DNA from: SG8-4 sp964598225
GTDB lineage: Bacteria > Planctomycetota > Phycisphaerae > Sedimentisphaerales > Anaerobacaceae
Length of the DNA: 6,548 nt
NCBI GenBank assembly: GCA_964598225.1
Contig: CAZRBG010000126.1
Location: forward strand, 1-6,548
Direction of reading: 5' to 3'
Shown here: positions 4,293-6,548 of the stretch, piece after piece
Layout: the number at the start of each line of letters is the position of its first letter
Numbering within the stretch: the first letter of the stretch is position 1
The notes under the pieces: model-generated
The model's input: only the letters and a program-made list of their open reading frames with translations
Told to the model about the DNA's origin: nothing
Database searches by the model: none
Position numbers and translations under genes: made by a program

Positions 4293-6548
4293 TCATGCAG
4301 ATTTTCTGTTAAAAATCAAATAGATACACGGCATAAGTAATAATGCAACACCTATTTCAAAAACAAGACCACCAATTGCACCAATCGCCATAGGCTGAAG
4401 CAAATCCCCGCCTTCGCCCAGATTTAACGCCAGCGGAACAAAGCCGGCAATCGTACTGACCGTAGTCATAATCCTCGGTCTGAAACGGATTTTACCTGCT
4501 CTCAATATAGCCTCAAAAGCGGAAATATGTTCACCTCTCCTCAGAACCTCGGCATAAGTAAGCAGTAAAACGCCGTCATTTACCGTAGCCGCCACCACGA
4601 TCAAAAGTCCTATCGCTACAGTCGCTCCAACAGCTAAACCAGACAAATATAACCCGTAAACCATCCCTATAACACAAAGCGGCAGGCAAATGAGTATCAA
4701 TAACGGCAATTTCAAACTCTCGAACTGAACTGCCAGAACAACGAAAGCAAAGAAAACCGCAAAAATAAGTACCCATTTGGCGGTTTTTGTCATTTCGGCC
4801 ATCATTTGAGCCTGTCCGCCCATCTCCAGGTAAACACCCTGCGGTTTGTCCAGAGAACTAAGGGCATTTTGAGCCCGTTCAACGGCCTGGCCAACACTTA
4901 TGCCGTCGGAATCCGCCCGCACTATGACTTGCTTGGCCTGATTTTCTCTTACAATCTCAACCGGGCCTACCGCTCTTTTGACTTCGGCGATGTCGCGCAG
5001 ATAGAACTGCTGACCTTGAGTATTTTCCAAAATCAGTTGCTCGACATCCTCTTTGGAGTTGATCTTCGTTTCAGGTATCATAACCCTGATGGCATAATAT
5101 TCCGAGCCTTCACGGTACTGGGTCGCAACCTCGCCCTGAATAAGCGAACGAAGGGTCTGGGCAACTTGTCGTATTGGAATCTGCAGCACTGAAGCCCTCG
5201 CCCGGTCAACATAAACACGGTATTCCGGCTTGGACATATCCATCGAAATATTAACACCGGCAAGCCCTTCAATTTGATTGAAATTTGAAGCAACTCGCTG
5301 AGCAAAGGCAAAAATTTTCTCGATATCAGATCCGTTGACTTTGACTTCTACCTGCTGTTGCCCGATCTTTCTGATACCTTTGATTTTCATGTGCATCACG
5401 GCAATCTTACCGCCGGGAACAGGAATTTTAGCCAGTTCAGGTCTTGACTTCTTTATGTATTCATCGGTAGAAATACTTCTTTGGGTTTTTGGCACAAGCT
5501 GGATATCCACTTCGCCCTGTTCGGCGATTTCATACGTATAAAGCCCCCAAACTCTGCCCCCGGCCAACGTGAAATAACTTTCAATGTCCTCGTCATCCTT
5601 TATTTTCTGCTCAATGGCTGCCAGAATACTATTTGTCTTTTCAACGGACGTTCCTGCCGGCAGTATCAACTTAGCCATAACCCTGCCGTCATCAATTTCC
5701 GGAAAAAATTCCGAACCCGTTACACCAAAGAGAAAAACGCCAAGGACCAGCAGTCCTATGGCAATCAAGACCACTGTCCATTTGAACCGTAATGCCAGGT
5801 TCAATAATTTGCCGTAACCTCCGGATGCATAGTCATTGACCTTATCCAGAAAATAACCAATTCCGCCTTTTACATGGCCTTTTTTAATGAGACGATCTGC
5901 AATTAAAGGCGTTATAGTCAGAGCGATAATAAGCGACAGAACCGCGATACCGGCGATAACCATAACCAGTTCTTTAAACAGCAGTGATATAAGTCCCGGC
6001 ACCAGCAGGAAAGGCAGAAACAAGGCAAGATATGACAAGGTGGCGGCCAAAAGGGCTGTTCTGATTTCATCCATCGCCTTGGATGTTGATTCGCTTCCGT
6101 CAAGATTTTTGACGCGGGTAATATTTTCAACAGCCACAATCGAATTATCCAGCACCACGCCCATTGCGACAACCAGCCCGCCGAGCGAGAAAATATTCAG
6201 ACTGAACCCCGCCGTCTTCATCACAAAGAAATTTGCCACCAGCGTTAGCGGCATTGCGATAATCAGAACAATAATCTGCCGCCAGTGACCAAGGAAAACA
6301 TAAGTAACAATAATTACCAGTATCGCTGCGATTATGGCAGAATCCTTAACGCTGTTTATTGCCGCCATAACGTAATCACCCTGATTCTCTACGATACCAA
6401 ATTCAATATCTCCGGGTATCTCAGGCTTGAGTTGTTTGAGTCTTTCCTCTACAGCCCGGGCAACTTGTACAGTGTTGGATTCTGCCTGTTTCAAAATACT
6501 GAGTTTAACACAGTTTTCCCCACCGAAACGAGTTATAACTCGAGCTTC
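4293..6548 (-). CDS. RND efflux pump inner-membrane permease, N-terminus cut by window
   Basis: The frame is open to the right edge (about 751 codons seen). The segment around LSILKQAESNTVQVARAV is internal to the porter domain of AcrB-like pumps, so roughly 280-300 N-terminal residues (TM1 and the first porter subdomains) lie outside; the TTG at 6494 is not a start. In order there are TM2-TM6, with the TM4 motif GVVLDNSIVAVEN carrying one of the two aspartates of the proton relay (D, then N where AcrB has D408). Next come TM7 followed by GSEFFPEIDDGRVMAKL, the second porter domain, then TM8-TM12 with VNDGVLLL in TM10 and RFRPRIMTTVSTIAGFVPLAL. It ends at FNRKSA, a normal end for the family. 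It pumps a substrate out by proton-driven rotation with a membrane-fusion protein, presumably encoded upstream. It looks more like the multidrug (HAE1-like) branch than the CzcA/CusA metal branch, but the substrate is not certain. Confidence 0.95.
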   Translation of the reverse strand, partial: EARVITRFGGENCVKLSILKQAESNTVQVARAVEERLKQLKPEIPGDIEFGIVENQGDYVMAAINSVKDSAIIAAILVIIVTYVFLGHWRQIIVLIIAMPLTLVANFFVMKTAGFSLNIFSLGGLVVAMGVVLDNSIVAVENITRVKNLDGSESTSKAMDEIRTALLAATLSYLALFLPFLLVPGLISLLFKELVMVIAGIAVLSLIIALTITPLIADRLIKKGHVKGGIGYFLDKVNDYASGGYGKLLNLALRFKWTVVLIAIGLLVLGVFLFGVTGSEFFPEIDDGRVMAKLILPAGTSVEKTNSILAAIEQKIKDDEDIESYFTLAGGRVWGLYTYEIAEQGEVDIQLVPKTQRSISTDEYIKKSRPELAKIPVPGGKIAVMHMKIKGIRKIGQQQVEVKVNGSDIEKIFAFAQRVASNFNQIEGLAGVNISMDMSKPEYRVYVDRARASVLQIPIRQVAQTLRSLIQGEVATQYREGSEYYAIRVMIPETKINSKEDVEQLILENTQGQQFYLRDIAEVKRAVGPVEIVRENQAKQVIVRADSDGISVGQAVERAQNALSSLDKPQGVYLEMGGQAQMMAEMTKTAKWVLIFAVFFAFVVLAVQFESLKLPLLILICLPLCVIGMVYGLYLSGLAVGATVAIGLLIVVAATVNDGVLLLTYAEVLRRGEHISAFEAILRAGKIRFRPRIMTTVSTIAGFVPLALNLGEGGDLLQPMAIGAIGGLVFEIGVALLLMPCIYLIFNRKSA

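Noticed and set aside
6492..6494. TTG start codon for the RND pump
   Set aside because: The frame stays open upstream to the window edge with residues that continue the porter-domain pattern, so this is an internal leucine codon.

Overview
This window is a tightly packed, one-directional gene cluster. Eight recognisable coding regions all lie on the minus strand and are read from right to left, with gaps of about 14 to 77 bases. Both ends are open: the right end cuts into the 5' part of an RND efflux pump gene, and the left end cuts off the 3' part of a multiheme c-type cytochrome gene. The inner-membrane RND pump, a lipoprotein signal, a membrane-anchored thioredoxin, a secreted cytochrome, a dicluster ferredoxin and a DUF169 protein together suggest an anaerobic, probably metal-respiring Gram-negative bacterium, such as a Desulfobacterota- or Planctomycetota-like lineage. 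No ribosomal or taxonomic marker is present, so the lineage is a guess.

Layout in transcription order: RND efflux permease (4293-6548, N-terminus missing); small TM0996/MTH895-type glutaredoxin-like protein with a CPKC motif (4026-4259); DGC-domain putative zinc-binding protein (3574-3948); ArsF-like thioredoxin-fold lipoprotein with CFTC (3203-3559); unrecognised 74-residue protein (2963-3187); DUF169 protein (2161-2919); ferredoxin with eight cysteines (1824-2132); membrane-anchored thioredoxin with CIPC and an unusual N-terminal extension (1187-1807); and a secreted multiheme cytochrome with at least six CxxCH sites (1-1165). The cytochrome is easy to miss because it runs off the window and a long antisense open frame covers it.

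The cluster looks like a thiol/electron relay built around an efflux pump. It has three different thioredoxin-fold proteins (cytoplasmic, lipid-anchored, membrane-anchored), a cysteine-rich metal-binding protein, an Fe-S carrier and a multiheme cytochrome. The DGC protein plus ArsF-like protein plus small glutaredoxin recall gene sets linked to resistance to aromatic arsenicals (ArsEFG type), but no ArsG-type permease is visible here. A role in reducing and exporting a toxic metal(loid) or organometal is therefore an inference, not something the sequence proves.

Base composition is patchy. The cytochrome is clearly GC-rich (about 63% or more in lines sampled by eye), while the thioredoxin/ferredoxin stretch beside it is about 42-47%. 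This suggests that the cluster was assembled from parts of different origin. Short dyad symmetries lie in three of the intergenic gaps (near 2918, 3984 and 4272) and may be operators or mRNA structures. I see no tRNA, rRNA, CRISPR array, insertion sequence or convincing terminator.
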